A stretch of 64,000 bases of DNA from assembly GCF_000523235.1 (NCBI RefSeq), contig NZ_CP006850.1, positions 8,060,001 to 8,124,000 on the forward strand. The letters run 5' to 3'. The DNA comes from Nocardia nova SH22a (GTDB lineage Bacteria > Actinomycetota > Actinomycetes > Mycobacteriales > Mycobacteriaceae). Position numbers and translations under genes: made by a program. Each line of letters opens with the position of its first letter. Position 1 is the stretch's first letter. Under the pieces are notes generated by a model. It saw only the letters and a list, made by a program, of their open reading frames with translations. It was not told the origin of the DNA and ran no database searches. This document shows positions 49,601 through 59,463 of this stretch, one piece after another.

Positions 49601-52600
49601 TTGCACGGCGGTGGGCGAACTCGTGTCCCAGGCGCCGCTGGTGCTGGAGGGCGACGAGGGTGTGCAGCTCCGGGTGGTCGTGGACGATTCGGCCGGAGCC
49701 GAGCGCACCTTCACCATCCACTCACGACCGGAGGGTGATACCGGACTGCCGTGGACCTCGCACGCTCACGGCGTGCTGACATCCGAAAGTATCGGCAGTC
49801 CAACGCAACTCGACAACTGGCCGCCCGCCGCCACCCCGGTGGACGTGTCGGACTTCTACGATCGCCTCGCCGAGCACGGTTACGCCTACGGCCCGGCCTT
49901 CCGCGGGCTGCGGGCGGCCTGGCGCGGTGCGGACGAGATCTTCGCCGAGATCGAGCTGCCGGAGCAGGTGGACGGCGATCCGGAATACGGTCTGCACCCC
50001 GCGCTGCTGGACGCTTCCTTGCACACCGTCGCGCTGTTCGAGGAGGCGGACGACCGGATGGTGGTCCCGCTGGCCTGGTCCGGCGTGACCTTGACCGCCA
50101 CCGGCGCGCGATCGCTGCGTATCCGGCTGATCCGCCGCGGCCCCGACTCCTTCGCTCTGATCGCCACCGACGACACCGGACAGCCTGTGCTGCACGTGGA
50201 TTCGCTGCTGGTGCGCGCGGTCACCGTGGAACAGCTGGCCGCCGCCCGCGGCTCGGCCGTCCACCGCGACCTGTACCGGCTGGAGTGGCAGCCCGCGCCG
50301 TTCGCGGCGGCGGCACCCCGGCGTTGGACGACGTGGCCGGAGATCGGCGACGCCGCGACCGTGTCGGATGTCGTGTACGCCCCCGCCGCCGGTGATACCG
50401 CCGCCGATGTGCACACCGCCACCCACGGCATGCTCGAGGTGCTGCGCACGCTGTTCACCGATCAGCGGTTCGCGGCGGCGCGACTGCTCGTCCACACTCG
50501 CGGCGCGGTGGCGCTGCCGGGCGAGGATGTCCCCGATCTGGCGGGCGCGGCGGTCTGGGGCATGGCGCGATCCGCCCAATCGGAGAATCCGGGACGAATC
50601 ACGTTGCTGGACACCGATGCCGAACTCACCGATGCCGATATCGCCGCGGCACTGGCCGGTGACGAGCCACAGCTGGTCCTGCGCGCGGGCGCGGCGCACC
50701 GGGCCCGCCTGGTGCGCGCGGCCGCCACCGCCGCCGAACCGGTCGCGGGCATCAGCGGTCCGGTCCTGGTGACCGGCGCGACGGGTGCGCTGGGCACGCT
50801 GATCAGCAGACATCTGGTGCTCGCCCACGGGGTGAAGCAACTGGTCCTGGTGAGCCGCCGGGGCGAGCACGCGCCCGGTGCGCTCGAATTGCGGTCCGAG
50901 CTGGCCGAACTCGGCGCCGAAGTCACCTTCGCAGCCTGCGATGTCACCGACGGTGACCGAGTCCGCGCGCTGATCGAGGAACACCCGCCCGCCGGAGTGG
51001 TCCACGTCGCGGGCATCAACGACGACGCCACCATCGAATCGCTCACCGGCGAGCAGTTGACCGCAGTCCTGCGCCCGAAGGTCGACGCGGCCCTGCATCT
51101 GGACGCCGCCACCGCCCGTCTCGATCTGGACCTGTTCGTGCTGTTCTCCTCAGCCGCAGGCATTCTCGGATCCCCGGGCCAGGCCAACTACGCTGCCGCC
51201 AATGCGACCCTGGATGCCCTCGCCACCCGCCGCCGCGCTCGGGGACTGCCCGCGCTGTCGCTGGCGTGGGGGCTGTGGGATACGGGTATGGCCGGGGAGC
51301 TGGCCGACGCGGACCGGCAGCGGCTGAATCGGTCCGGTGTGCTGGCGCTGTCGCCGGAACTGGGGCTGAGCCTGTTCGATCTGGCCCGCACCGTCGAGGC
51401 GCCGGTGGTGGTGCCCATGCGGCTGAATCTCGCGGCGCTGCGGCAGGCCCCGATCCTGCCCGCCCTGGTCCGCGACCTGGTACCTGCCCCCGTCCGGCGG
51501 GCCATTGCGAATTCGGGCGCGGACGCGGCGGGTGCGGCGGACTTCGCGGCCCGCCTGGCCGGGCTGGACGAGGAGCGCAAACTCGAGGTCGCGCTCGAAC
51601 TCGTCCTCGAGCTGACCTCCCGCGCGGCCGGGCTGGACAGTGTCGCCGACTGCGATCCGGACCGCTCCTTCCAGAGCTACGGATTCGATTCGCTGATGGT
51701 CGTGGAGTTGCGCAACGGACTGCGCTCGGCGACCGGCGTGCAGATCCCGGTCCCGGCGATCTTCGACAATCCCAATCCACGCGCACTGGCCGCGTACCTG
51801 GTCGGTGAATCCGCGAATCACGCATCCGCACAACAGGTTGCGGAAGCAACCGAAGATACGGCCGTGGACGAAGCGGGCTTGCGCGAGCTGCTGGCCACCA
51901 CGCCGCTCGAGCAGTTGCGTGCGGCCGGTGTGCTGACCGCGCTGGGTGTCACGGTCGCCGAGCAGCTGCCGGAGGTCGTGCGCGCACCGGCGACGCGCGA
52001 TGTGATGCGCCTGCTGCGCAGTGGAAGTGGGGCGCCCACGGCGGCGGTCACCCTCGGACTGGCCATCCGGCTCGGCCGCGCGGCCACGACGGAAGCGGAT
52101 CTCACGGCGCTGCTCGCGCGGCTCGCCGCTCGCCACGCGGCGCTGCGCATCACGATCGAGCCCGGCGCCGAACACGGCCGGGAGCTGGTGGTGCATCGCG
52201 AACCCATGGGTGCGCTGCTGCGGTTCGCACCGGTGACCGACTGCGGTGCGGAGACCGTCTCCGACTGGCTGCGGCGGCTCATGGAACCCTCGTTCGATCC
52301 CGTCGCCGGGACGCTGTGGCGGTTCGAACTGCTGGAAGCGCCGTCCGCGGAACAGGTTCTGGTGTTCGGCGCACATCACAGCGTGTGCGATGCGCAGTCG
52401 CTGTTGCTCGTGGCCGGTGAGATCGCCGCGGAACTCGCCGGTGTGTTGCGGCCCGGCCCGGCCTCCAACCGGGACTTCGACAATCTGCTGCGCGCTCAGC
52501 AGGCCGACGCCGGTACCAGCGATCCCGGCTGGCACGCCGAGTTCGCGGGCAGCCGGAGACTCGAGCTGACGCTGTCGGGTCCGCGCCCGGAGCAGCGGTC

Positions 52601-55466
52601 GTACCGGGCGGGAACCGCGGTGGCAGTCCTTCCCGAGGGCCTGCTCGACCGGATCGGCGAACGCGCGAAACAACTCGGCGTCACACCGGCGGCCTTCTTC
52701 CTGGGCGCGCTCACGGTGCAACTGTCACGCCGCCGCGCGGTGAACCGGTTCGTGGTCGCGGTGCCGGTGGACACCCGCATCCATGCCGAAGCGTTCGACG
52801 GGGTGGGTTATTTCGGTGTGCCCGTACCGTTCCCGGCCACCGTCGAGCCGGGCGATCGGATCGCGGAGGTGATCGGCCGTACCGGCGGGCGCATGCACCG
52901 CCTGCTCGGCGCGGGCACGAGTCTCACCGACACCCTCACCGTGCTGGCCGCCGAAGGTCTCTACCGCGCGGGCGCACCTCTGATCGAGGTCTACTTCAAC
53001 TATCTGCGGTCCAACACCGGCTTCCGCGATGTGGAGCTGATCCCCGCGGGCGTGGGATATTCCGACCTCGACCTCATGATCACCGTCCTGGCCGACCTCG
53101 ACCGGGTGCTGCTGACCTACAACCACGACATCATCGACGACGCGGCAGGTGCCGAGCTGGGCGAGGAGTATGTCGCGATACTGACCGAAGCGGTGGACGA
53201 TCCGGATCGCGCGGTGCGCGCGGGGGAAGCTCCGACTCTAGGCACACACCATGCCGAATCGTTCACCAGCACAATGCCGTCGGGGCAGGCCACGCGCGGT
53301 CTCATCGGCGACACAACATCGTCGGAGCTGTCATCGGACGAAACCAAAGGCAGCACAACACAGTTGGAGAGGTCCGCAAACGGGGCCATCAACGGCACAA
53401 CGCGGCCGGTACAGCCTCCGGGCACCAGCACAACACCGTCACACCGGCCGCCGACCGAAACCGGCACCGGTATAACCCCATTCGAGGCTCCGGCGAACGG
53501 CACTACGAGCGGTGCAACGCTGTCAGGGCGTCCGTCGGGCTACACCGCCAGCGGCCCACTCCCGTCGACACAGCCATCGGAATCACCCAGCGCCAGCGCA
53601 ACACCCTCACATCGTCGTCCGGACGAAACAGAAACCGGTACAACATCATCCGTGGATCTGGCGGACGGATCCACCAGTGGTGCAGGGCTGTCAGAGCGGC
53701 CGTCGGGAGACCCTGGCACCAGCACTACACCGGCGGTGCGGCCGTCACACGAGACCGGCACAAGCGCACTGCGGAGAGCGCCGACGGCTGAATCCGGGAC
53801 AGGTGCCCCGTTGCTGGCGGTCTCGGCGAGCTTCGCGCTCGGCAAACTGCCGGACCTGCTCCGTGTGGCCTGCGCGGACGGTGCCGGGACAGAGCCGATC
53901 GAGGCTCCCTACCACCAGGTACTCGCGAGTCTGCGCGATCCGGCGGGAGTGTTCCGGCAGCGTGGTGTCCGGGCGGGCGTCGTGCTGCTGCGGGCCGTCG
54001 ATCTCGGGCGGTTCGGGCCGCTGTCCGACGATCTGCTCGATGAGCTGTCGGACGAGTATCCGGCCGCTGTCGCCGCGCTGGTCGAATCCACGCGCACGCC
54101 GATCGTCGTCGGCATTCTGCCCACCCATCCGGATCAGGCCGAGTCACGGCTGACTCGGTGGGAGGACGCGCTCGCCGATCGTCTTGCCGCGCTGCCCGGT
54201 GTGGCGGTGCTGCGGTCCACGGATTGGCCACATCCGTTCGGATCGATCCACCACATTTCGCCGCACGACGTCGCGACTGCGGCAACGCTTGCCGACGGCG
54301 TATTCGACACCCGCACAGACGAACTCGCTCATCTTCCGTTCGGTGCCGAGTTCCAGGCCGGAGCGGCGCTGACCCTCGCGGACACGCTGCGGGCCGTGCA
54401 CGACGAGCTGCCCAAGGTGATCGCCGTCGACGGGGACCACACGCTGTGGGGAGGTGTGGCGGGCGAAATCGGTCCGGAGAACGTCGATCTGACCGGTGCT
54501 CGCGCGGATCTGGCCCGGAAGCTGTTGCGGCTCCGGGAATCCGGCGTGCTGCTGGCGCTGGTGAGCAACAACGACGAAGCCACCGTGCGCGCCGTGCTCG
54601 AGCGGCCGGACGCGCTGCTGCGAACAGAGCACTTCAGCGTCGTGTCCGCCGGGTGGGATCGCAAACCGGAACGGCTGACCGCGATCGCGGCACAGCTGAA
54701 CCTCGGCGTCGACAGCTTCGCATTCCTCGATGACAACCCCGTCGAGATCGCCGCCATGCGGGCCGCGCTGCCGGAGGTACTGAGCATCACCTGCCCGCCG
54801 GTCGAACAGCTCCCCGCCTTCCTGACCCGGCTCTGGCCGATCACACCGCTCACCCGGACTCGCGAAGACGGCGCCCGTGCCGAGTTCTACCGGCAGGAGC
54901 GCGAGCGCGACAGCGTCCGCGCGCAAACGGAATTCGCCGAATTCCTCGACCGGCTGGAGTTGGTCCTCGAGATCGACCGGCTCGACGCGGACACCGAGGA
55001 ACGATCCGTCCAGCTCATCCGCCGCACCAACCAGTTCGCCCTGCATAAGGTCGCCGACGACGAGTTCGGCGCCTGGAAACGCGACGGTGAGGTGTGGACG
55101 GTGAGCGCCCGCGACCGCTTCGGCGACTACGGCCAGATCGGCCTGCTCGCACTGCGATCCGATGCGGACGCCCTGCGCGTGACCGGCTGGCATCTCAGCT
55201 GCCGCGCCCTGGGCCGCGGCGTCGAGGAACGCCTCCTCGAATTCCTCGCCGACCGCGCCGAGGCCCACGGCCACACCTCGGTACGCCTGATCGCGCAGAA
55301 CACCGCGCGCAATGTTCCCGCGCGACGGCTGATCTCGGCCCTCGGCGGTGCGGGAATCGACGATCCCGTCCTCGACATCACCGTCGACCTGCCCCGCCTG
55401 CGCACGTTCCGGTCGTGGGAACAACGAGCCCCCGGCACCCCGGCGACCACGAAGGAAGGACCGTAG
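46641..55466 (+). CDS. Type I PKS module fused to condensation and FkbH domains
   Basis: The 2941-residue protein starts with a coiled-coil docking helix (1-33) and follows the first synthase after 16 bp with GGGAGGGG nine bases upstream. Domains: KS (34-460, Cys208), AT (about 563-870, GHSQGE, YASH, predicted methylmalonyl), DH ([10 protein letters not shown] near 962, LLDASLH), KR (about 1372-1620, NDD, Ser-Tyr-Asn triad), ACP4 (Ser1684), and a condensation/PapA-like acyltransferase domain (about 1774-2187) with intact HHSVCD at 1912-1917. A Thr/Ser/Pro linker of about 195 residues leads to an FkbH-like HAD phosphatase (DGDHT at 2597-2601, LWGGV, DDNP) with a GNAT-like end. FkbH enzymes load glyceryl units from 1,3-bisphosphoglycerate onto ACPs. 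I infer that the condensation domain joins the polyketide to that unit on the next protein's ACP. Confidence 0.92.
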   Translation: MTATEERLVKALRSALGDNAKLRSANRALAAQRREPIAVVGMGCRYPGGLTSPEELWAALAERRDMISGFPDDRGWDLERLYDPDPAALGKTYARGGGFLRDAADFDAEFFDISPREALAMDAQQRLLLEVSWEALERAGIDPKTMRGTATGVYAGVMYQDYLLRLNGRIPAAAEGYLATGNAGSVVSGRIAYSLGLEGPAVTVDTACSSSLVAIHLAAAALRSGECALAMAGGVTVMSSPSTLIEFARQRGLSPDGRCKAFADAADGVSWAEGAGMIVLERLSDAQRNGHPVLAVLAGSAVNQDGASNGMAAPNGPSQQRVIRAALADAGLTPADVDVVEAHGTGTTLGDPIEAQALLSTYGRDRDRPLWVGSVKSNLGHTQGAAGVAGVIKMVEALRRETMPATLHVDAPSRHVDWTAGRVELLTEARDWPSGDVPRRAGVSSFGISGTNAHVIVEQAPASAPDDERGVPPRQLPLVLSGRTAAALSAQAGRLLAHLDGHPEADPVDIAHSLVATRSLFDERAVITGADAAQWRAGLRALSDAEPDAGVVRGRARELGRPVFVFSGHGAQWAGMAVELLESSPVFAERLRECADVLAEFVDWSLLDVLRGAVGAPELDRLDVVQPALFAVMVALVRLWESVGVRPGAVIGHSQGEIVAAHVAGALSLREATRLMAGRGRALAPLSDTGGMVSVAAPAATVRELIGSGGELEIGAINGPGSTVVSGPADAVAEFTRLCADRNFRTRQVPIRYASHSAAVEQVRDGLRDTFAGVAATGSDIEFISTVTGTALGTTELDAEHWYRNVREPVRFEDAVRAAYEGGYRTFLEVGPHAVLTAAVTETLDALDAGQNVFVAGTLRRDHGDLAQFLRSAAQLFVAGGPVRWDRYLEGSGARRTDLPTYAFQRSRYWLEATNTAGAASDFGLLPAAHPLVNAIVTQPDSNGVTLTGRLSARTQPWLSDHAVGGTVLLPGAGFVELALRAGDEVGCTAVGELVSQAPLVLEGDEGVQLRVVVDDSAGAERTFTIHSRPEGDTGLPWTSHAHGVLTSESIGSPTQLDNWPPAATPVDVSDFYDRLAEHGYAYGPAFRGLRAAWRGADEIFAEIELPEQVDGDPEYGLHPALLDASLHTVALFEEADDRMVVPLAWSGVTLTATGARSLRIRLIRRGPDSFALIATDDTGQPVLHVDSLLVRAVTVEQLAAARGSAVHRDLYRLEWQPAPFAAAAPRRWTTWPEIGDAATVSDVVYAPAAGDTAADVHTATHGMLEVLRTLFTDQRFAAARLLVHTRGAVALPGEDVPDLAGAAVWGMARSAQSENPGRITLLDTDAELTDADIAAALAGDEPQLVLRAGAAHRARLVRAAATAAEPVAGISGPVLVTGATGALGTLISRHLVLAHGVKQLVLVSRRGEHAPGALELRSELAELGAEVTFAACDVTDGDRVRALIEEHPPAGVVHVAGINDDATIESLTGEQLTAVLRPKVDAALHLDAATARLDLDLFVLFSSAAGILGSPGQANYAAANATLDALATRRRARGLPALSLAWGLWDTGMAGELADADRQRLNRSGVLALSPELGLSLFDLARTVEAPVVVPMRLNLAALRQAPILPALVRDLVPAPVRRAIANSGADAAGAADFAARLAGLDEERKLEVALELVLELTSRAAGLDSVADCDPDRSFQSYGFDSLMVVELRNGLRSATGVQIPVPAIFDNPNPRALAAYLVGESANHASAQQVAEATEDTAVDEAGLRELLATTPLEQLRAAGVLTALGVTVAEQLPEVVRAPATRDVMRLLRSGSGAPTAAVTLGLAIRLGRAATTEADLTALLARLAARHAALRITIEPGAEHGRELVVHREPMGALLRFAPVTDCGAETVSDWLRRLMEPSFDPVAGTLWRFELLEAPSAEQVLVFGAHHSVCDAQSLLLVAGEIAAELAGVLRPGPASNRDFDNLLRAQQADAGTSDPGWHAEFAGSRRLELTLSGPRPEQRSYRAGTAVAVLPEGLLDRIGERAKQLGVTPAAFFLGALTVQLSRRRAVNRFVVAVPVDTRIHAEAFDGVGYFGVPVPFPATVEPGDRIAEVIGRTGGRMHRLLGAGTSLTDTLTVLAAEGLYRAGAPLIEVYFNYLRSNTGFRDVELIPAGVGYSDLDLMITVLADLDRVLLTYNHDIIDDAAGAELGEEYVAILTEAVDDPDRAVRAGEAPTLGTHHAESFTSTMPSGQATRGLIGDTTSSELSSDETKGSTTQLERSANGAINGTTRPVQPPGTSTTPSHRPPTETGTGITPFEAPANGTTSGATLSGRPSGYTASGPLPSTQPSESPSASATPSHRRPDETETGTTSSVDLADGSTSGAGLSERPSGDPGTSTTPAVRPSHETGTSALRRAPTAESGTGAPLLAVSASFALGKLPDLLRVACADGAGTEPIEAPYHQVLASLRDPAGVFRQRGVRAGVVLLRAVDLGRFGPLSDDLLDELSDEYPAAVAALVESTRTPIVVGILPTHPDQAESRLTRWEDALADRLAALPGVAVLRSTDWPHPFGSIHHISPHDVATAATLADGVFDTRTDELAHLPFGAEFQAGAALTLADTLRAVHDELPKVIAVDGDHTLWGGVAGEIGPENVDLTGARADLARKLLRLRESGVLLALVSNNDEATVRAVLERPDALLRTEHFSVVSAGWDRKPERLTAIAAQLNLGVDSFAFLDDNPVEIAAMRAALPEVLSITCPPVEQLPAFLTRLWPITPLTRTREDGARAEFYRQERERDSVRAQTEFAEFLDRLELVLEIDRLDADTEERSVQLIRRTNQFALHKVADDEFGAWKRDGEVWTVSARDRFGDYGQIGLLALRSDADALRVTGWHLSCRALGRGVEERLLEFLADRAEAHGHTSVRLIAQNTARNVPARRLISALGGAGIDDPVLDITVDLPRLRTFRSWEQRAPGTPATTKEGP
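53210..53805 (+). repeat. Degenerate Thr/Ser/Pro-rich repeat linker in PKS 2
   Basis: About 195 residues between the condensation and FkbH domains consist of imperfect copies of phrases such as [30 protein letters not shown] and [17 protein letters not shown]. It encodes a flexible tether. The copies have diverged, unlike the perfect repeat in the next gene. Confidence 0.75.
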
Positions 55467-58147
55467 TGGGAGAGCACAGCGGACCCACCCGCCCCGGATC
55501 CACCAACCAACTCGACCGAGCCGAATCGATCGAACGCGGCAACCCGATGGACATCGCCGCCCTACTCGCCGCCACCGGCACGGGCACTCCCGGCACGGGC
55601 ACTCCCGGCACGGGCACTCCCGGCACGGGCACTCCCGGCACGGGCACTCCCGGCACGGGCACTCCCGGCACGGGCACTCCCGGCACGGGCACTCCCGGCA
55701 CGGGCACTCCCGGCACGGGCACTCCCGGCACGGGCACTCCCGGCACGGGCACTCCCGGCACGGGCACTCCCGGCACGGGCACTCCCGGCACGGGCACTCC
55801 CGGCACGGGCACTCCCGGCACGGGCACTCCCGGCACGGGCACTCCCGGCACGGGCACTCCCGGCACGGGCACTCCCGGCACGGGCACTCCCGGCACGGGC
55901 ACTCCCGGCACGGGCACTCCCGGCACGGGCACTCCCGGCACGGGCACTCCCGGCACGGCCCCGGGGGCCGATGCCGGTTCACCGGGACCGGGGACCAGGC
56001 AGTGGGACGCGCGTACTCTCGCCAATTCCATTGCTGCCGTGGCTGGTCGACTGATACCCGGTGCGGCGATCGACGTCGACTCGGATATCTTCGACAGCGG
56101 TGCGACCTCTGTCGTCGCCGTGGAGTTCGTGGCCGAGGTGGCTCGTGAGCACGGTGTCGAGCTGACCCTCGATGATGTCTTCGCCGATGCCCGGCCCCGG
56201 GCGCTGGCGCGACGCTGGTTGCGCGCCAATGGGTTCGCGGTCGACGATGTGGCGGTCGCGGTCGGCGCGGCACCGGCGGTCACCGCACCACCCGTGGGCG
56301 GAACCGTCGACCCCGACACCGCCGACACTCTCGCGCAGATCCTGGCCGATGTCGCACTGGCCGACCGCCTGCCGTTCGTCGGCCCACCGCCGCGGGTCGC
56401 GCCGCGCCGCATTCTGCTCACCGGCGCGACCGGATTTCTCGGTAGTCATATGCTGCTGGATCTGTTGCGGCACAGCGACGTCCACGTGGTCTGCCTGGTG
56501 CGGGCCGAGGACGAGGCGGCGGGGCTGCGCCGCCTGGGTGCGGCACTGCGCGGCTTCCATCTGCCATGGTCCGCGGAGGTGCGGCGGCGAATCACGGTGC
56601 TGCCCGGCGATATCCGCAGTCCCCGGCTGGGGCTCACCGACGAGCGCTGGAATGCGCTGGCGCTCGAGGTGGACGCCATCGTCGGCATCGCCGCGGCGGT
56701 CGACTTCCTGCGCGGCTACTCCTCGCTGCGGCAGAGCAATGTTCTCAGCACGCTCACCCTGGCCGAACTCGCGGTCACCGGCACTGTCAAACCGCTGCAC
56801 CATATTTCGTCCATCGCGGTCTTCAACGAGGTGGGCATCGACACGATCGGCGAGGACGATCCCGTCGCCCACATCGACAAACTGGGAGCGGGATACGACC
56901 AGACCAAATGGGCCGCCGAGGCCGCCCTGCGCCGCGCCCGCGAACACGGCCTGGTGGTGACCTTCCTGCGTCCCGGCGGAATCGGCGGCCATCGCGAGAC
57001 CGGCGCGCACAATCCGCACGATCTCAGCAGTGCCATGCTCGCGGCCATCTCCCGATTCCGCACCCTGCCCGAATTCCGTTGTTTCAATGTGGCATCCGTC
57101 GACTGGGTGAGCCGGGTCGCCGCCGCGATCGTGAACGAACCTGGAGCCTGGGGTTACAACTACAACCTCACCGGTGTCGCGCAGACCATGGACGCCACCG
57201 TGCGCGAGACCGCCGTGGCCGGAATGCCGGTGCGCGTGCAACATTGGGAGCAGTGGCGCGACGAGGCACTGCACCGCATCGCCGACGATCCCATTCCGGA
57301 ACTGGGCTTCCTCGCCCTGATGCTGCAGTCCCCCGGCGCCACCGATCTGATTCGCGGCTCGCTCACCGCACCGCCCGCCGACAGCGCCCGCACCCTGGCC
57401 TTCGTGCGCGAACACAAACTGCCACAACCACTTCCGTACGATTCCCAGTCACAGCAGAAGACGTTCGAACGGATGGCGGCCGCCGGTGTGGCCCGGCTGC
57501 CACAGCGCGAGGACGCCCCGTATCTGTGGTTCGCGGAATCGATGGAGGGCCTGCTCGGCGCACCGGGCGAGCCCGCCGACCTCCCGTGCTCGACGGCACT
57601 CACCCTGTCGATCACCAGCATGTACCAGCTCGTCAGCGAACGCCGGGTCGACGTGTCCGGCCAACTCACCTGCCCGCGAATCCATTCCGAACCGCTCACC
57701 GTCACCGACGGCGAACTCCTCGTCCGCCCCCAGCAGGGCGTGCCGTGGCGCACCGGCGGCCTGGAACATCCGCTGATGCGGTACCGCCTGACCCTGCGCG
57801 ACGCCGACGGGCGTACCTGGTGGTTGCACGGTGAGAAGACCGCCCGCGCCCGCCGCGATCTGTGGCGGCAGGTCCGCGCGCTGCGCCTGGAGATCGGCCG
57901 CACCGGCGAACCCGCCGCACTGACCGGCGAGATCGTCGTCCCCGCCGACACCTACCTGCGCGATCAGGTCGACGGCCTGCACGTGGACCCGAATCTCCCC
58001 GAGCGTCAGCAGCGGCTCGCCCGATCCATCTGGCTGGCCTGGTTCGGCGCGGAAGTGGGCCGCGGAGCACTCCAGCCCGTCCTGCGCGCCGCCGCCGAAC
58101 TGCTGGACCTGCGCCGCGGCGCGACCGGTAAGGAGCTGTCCCGTTAA
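55466..58147 (+). CDS. ACP-thioester reductase with GTGTP repeat linker and C-terminal extension
   Basis: GTG 55466 overlaps the stop of the preceding gene (GTAGTG) and has GGAAGGA six bases upstream, so I prefer it to ATG 55547; the product has 893 residues. Residues 38-162 are 25 Gly-Thr-Gly-Thr-Pro units. An ACP follows (about 175-265, Ser215 in GATSVVAVE), then a thioester reductase domain (315-662, TGATGFLGSHM, YDQTK) that should release the product as aldehyde or alcohol with NADPH. The last 230 residues form an extra beta-rich region that seems to resemble the module preceding the hydrolase in GMC oxidoreductase/hydrolase fusions. The stop TAA coincides with the end of the TnpB element, so the native 3' end may have differed. 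Confidence 0.88.
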   Translation: MGEHSGPTRPGSTNQLDRAESIERGNPMDIAALLAATGTGTPGTGTPGTGTPGTGTPGTGTPGTGTPGTGTPGTGTPGTGTPGTGTPGTGTPGTGTPGTGTPGTGTPGTGTPGTGTPGTGTPGTGTPGTGTPGTGTPGTGTPGTGTPGTGTPGTGTPGTGTPGTAPGADAGSPGPGTRQWDARTLANSIAAVAGRLIPGAAIDVDSDIFDSGATSVVAVEFVAEVAREHGVELTLDDVFADARPRALARRWLRANGFAVDDVAVAVGAAPAVTAPPVGGTVDPDTADTLAQILADVALADRLPFVGPPPRVAPRRILLTGATGFLGSHMLLDLLRHSDVHVVCLVRAEDEAAGLRRLGAALRGFHLPWSAEVRRRITVLPGDIRSPRLGLTDERWNALALEVDAIVGIAAAVDFLRGYSSLRQSNVLSTLTLAELAVTGTVKPLHHISSIAVFNEVGIDTIGEDDPVAHIDKLGAGYDQTKWAAEAALRRAREHGLVVTFLRPGGIGGHRETGAHNPHDLSSAMLAAISRFRTLPEFRCFNVASVDWVSRVAAAIVNEPGAWGYNYNLTGVAQTMDATVRETAVAGMPVRVQHWEQWRDEALHRIADDPIPELGFLALMLQSPGATDLIRGSLTAPPADSARTLAFVREHKLPQPLPYDSQSQQKTFERMAAAGVARLPQREDAPYLWFAESMEGLLGAPGEPADLPCSTALTLSITSMYQLVSERRVDVSGQLTCPRIHSEPLTVTDGELLVRPQQGVPWRTGGLEHPLMRYRLTLRDADGRTWWLHGEKTARARRDLWRQVRALRLEIGRTGEPAALTGEIVVPADTYLRDQVDGLHVDPNLPERQQRLARSIWLAWFGAEVGRGALQPVLRAAAELLDLRRGATGKELSR
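55577..55951. repeat. Perfect 15-bp minisatellite, 25 copies
   Basis: The unit GGCACGGGCACTCCC (Gly-Thr-Gly-Thr-Pro) is repeated 25 times without a single mismatch over 375 bp, followed by a partial unit. It lies near the N-terminus of the ACP-reductase gene. Perfect identity implies recent expansion; length changes keep frame. Confidence 0.98.
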
Positions 58148-58182
58148 CTCTTCCCCACGGCTGGATCCAGGGGATTTCCAGC
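58144..58182 (-). ncRNA. Probable 3' end of the TnpB guide RNA (omega RNA) scaffold/right element end
   Basis: On the minus strand, AAATCCCCTGGATCCAGCC then GTGGGGAAGAGTTAAC can fold with CCCC pairing to GGGG, and GCTGGA (58160-58165) is complementary to TCCAGC (58177-58182). The arrangement of hairpin then a short A/G-rich tail then the element end resembles known IS605 right ends and omega RNA scaffolds. The guide would begin around 58143 and read into the reductase gene. The boundary is inferred by eye. Confidence 0.4.
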
Positions 58183-59334
58183 TCGGACCGCACCACGAGC
58201 CTCGGGAGGAGGCCCGCAATGTCTTACGTCGTCAGCACTGACACAGTCGAGTTCTACCGTGGCCGCCAAGATCACCCTGGCGGCGTTGCGGTCTCGGTCC
58301 GCGGTGTGTCCACACGAGTGGCACTCGAAGACACGCTCATCCAGCGCGAGCCGCTGCTTGGCTCTCGCACCACACCTCGCGCAGATCATGGTCGTGTATG
58401 CGGGCGGAACCGACACCACCTTCCGCCCCGCCCGCGTAGCACGCTCGATCAATTCCCGTTTCGCGGCGCCGATCGCGGCGTCGGCCGCTTTCCGGGCCAT
58501 CGTCGAACGGGACAGGAACGTGGGTTTGAAATCCTCCACCGCGATGGTGTGATGATCAGCGACCACACGCCGGGCCCACACACGGGCAGCGTGCGTGTTC
58601 TGCCGGGCGGCCTTCTTGCAGATCTTCGCGGCCTGGCGGCGTGCACGCTGGTAGCCCGCACTCGGGGCTTGCCCGCGCGCACGGCGACGACGTGCCATCT
58701 TCCGTTGTGCGCGAGCCAGTTCGGCGGCGCAGCGTTTGCGGTGCCCGCCGTAGGGCAGGTCATAAGCAGGGTCGGTGGTCGTCGCCGTGGTGGACACGCC
58801 CCAGTCGATGCCGATACCGGCGGTGGCGGCGGGAACACAAGTGTCGATTTCGCGGCGCACCACAAACGACGCGTACCAGTGCCCCAGGCAATCCCGGTAC
58901 ACACGCACCGAGGTCGGTTCGCTGGGCAGCCCCCGCGACCACACAACTGGGATGACAACTTTGTTCGGCAGGCGCAGGCGGCCGTCTTTGATCGAGAATC
59001 CGCGTGTCGTATATTCCAGCGACGGCAGAGCGGTCTTGCGAGGCTTGCGGATTGGTCGTCCGCGTCCCTTCACCTTGAAAGAGTGGTCGAGCGCTTGGGC
59101 GTAGGCGCGAAGCATCTGCTGTTGCGGAACCTGGGAACCCGCCCGCAACCAAGCGGTTCGCCCGCGAGCTTCGGTCAGCATTTTCGACAGCGTCCCGAAA
59201 GACGGCCTCCCGGTCTGCTGTTGATGGACTGCTTCATTCCACAAGAAGCGGCAGCGATGCCATTCGGATTCGAGCGCACGCACCGCGATTGCGCCTGGGC
59301 GCAATCGATAGGTGAAACGCACGGTTTCCTCCAT
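58144..59334 (-). CDS. tnpB: TnpB-family RNA-guided nuclease (IS200/IS605 OrfB-like)
   Basis: The 396-residue protein is an apparently intact TnpB. The split RuvC residues are present: Asp177 in GIGIDWGVS, Glu267 in IAVEDFKP and the final Asp (346 or 348) in ADRDRNAA. The zinc-ribbon cysteines are 318, 321, 338 and 341. No tnpA is adjacent. The gene lies antisense between the reductase and hydrolase genes, and its stop overlaps the reductase stop. TnpB proteins use a guide RNA made from the 3' end of their own gene plus flanking DNA, so the guide here would come from the reductase gene. The interval upstream (about 59335-59400) probably holds the left end of the element. Confidence 0.9.
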   Translation of the reverse strand: MEETVRFTYRLRPGAIAVRALESEWHRCRFLWNEAVHQQQTGRPSFGTLSKMLTEARGRTAWLRAGSQVPQQQMLRAYAQALDHSFKVKGRGRPIRKPRKTALPSLEYTTRGFSIKDGRLRLPNKVVIPVVWSRGLPSEPTSVRVYRDCLGHWYASFVVRREIDTCVPAATAGIGIDWGVSTTATTTDPAYDLPYGGHRKRCAAELARAQRKMARRRRARGQAPSAGYQRARRQAAKICKKAARQNTHAARVWARRVVADHHTIAVEDFKPTFLSRSTMARKAADAAIGAAKRELIERATRAGRKVVSVPPAYTTMICARCGARAKQRLALDERVFECHSCGHTADRDRNAARVILAATVELDCVSADDVRHCGPPPEARGAVRAGNPLDPAVGKS

Positions 59335-59463
59335 GTTGTCAATTGTATCCCATTGTCCGGCAGTGCATTACGCCGAGGAGGCGACTACGTTGAAACCCAT
59401 CTCAATGCTTGACCCCGATTCCTCCTCACGGTTGGAGGCAGAGGTTTCCGCGGAGTCGTCCCG

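Larger units (their letters stand above)
58144..59400 (-). mobile_element. IS200/IS605-type (tnpB-only) element
   Basis: The unit comprises tnpB and its short flanks. The right end is placed at the GTTAAC next to the tnpB stop. The left end is not resolved but should lie between 59335 and about 59440; ATACAATTGACAAC just upstream of tnpB looks promoter-like. There are no terminal inverted repeats or target duplications, as expected for this class. Confidence 0.5.

Noticed and set aside
55577..55951. Possible CRISPR array
   Set aside because: The 15-bp units are directly contiguous, have no spacers and encode an in-frame peptide.
54144..56273. 709-residue minus-strand frame with Cys-Arg-Glu-Cys-Pro repeats
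   Set aside because: It is the antisense reading of the FkbH region and of the 15-bp GTGTP array; the repeats are a by-product of the minisatellite.
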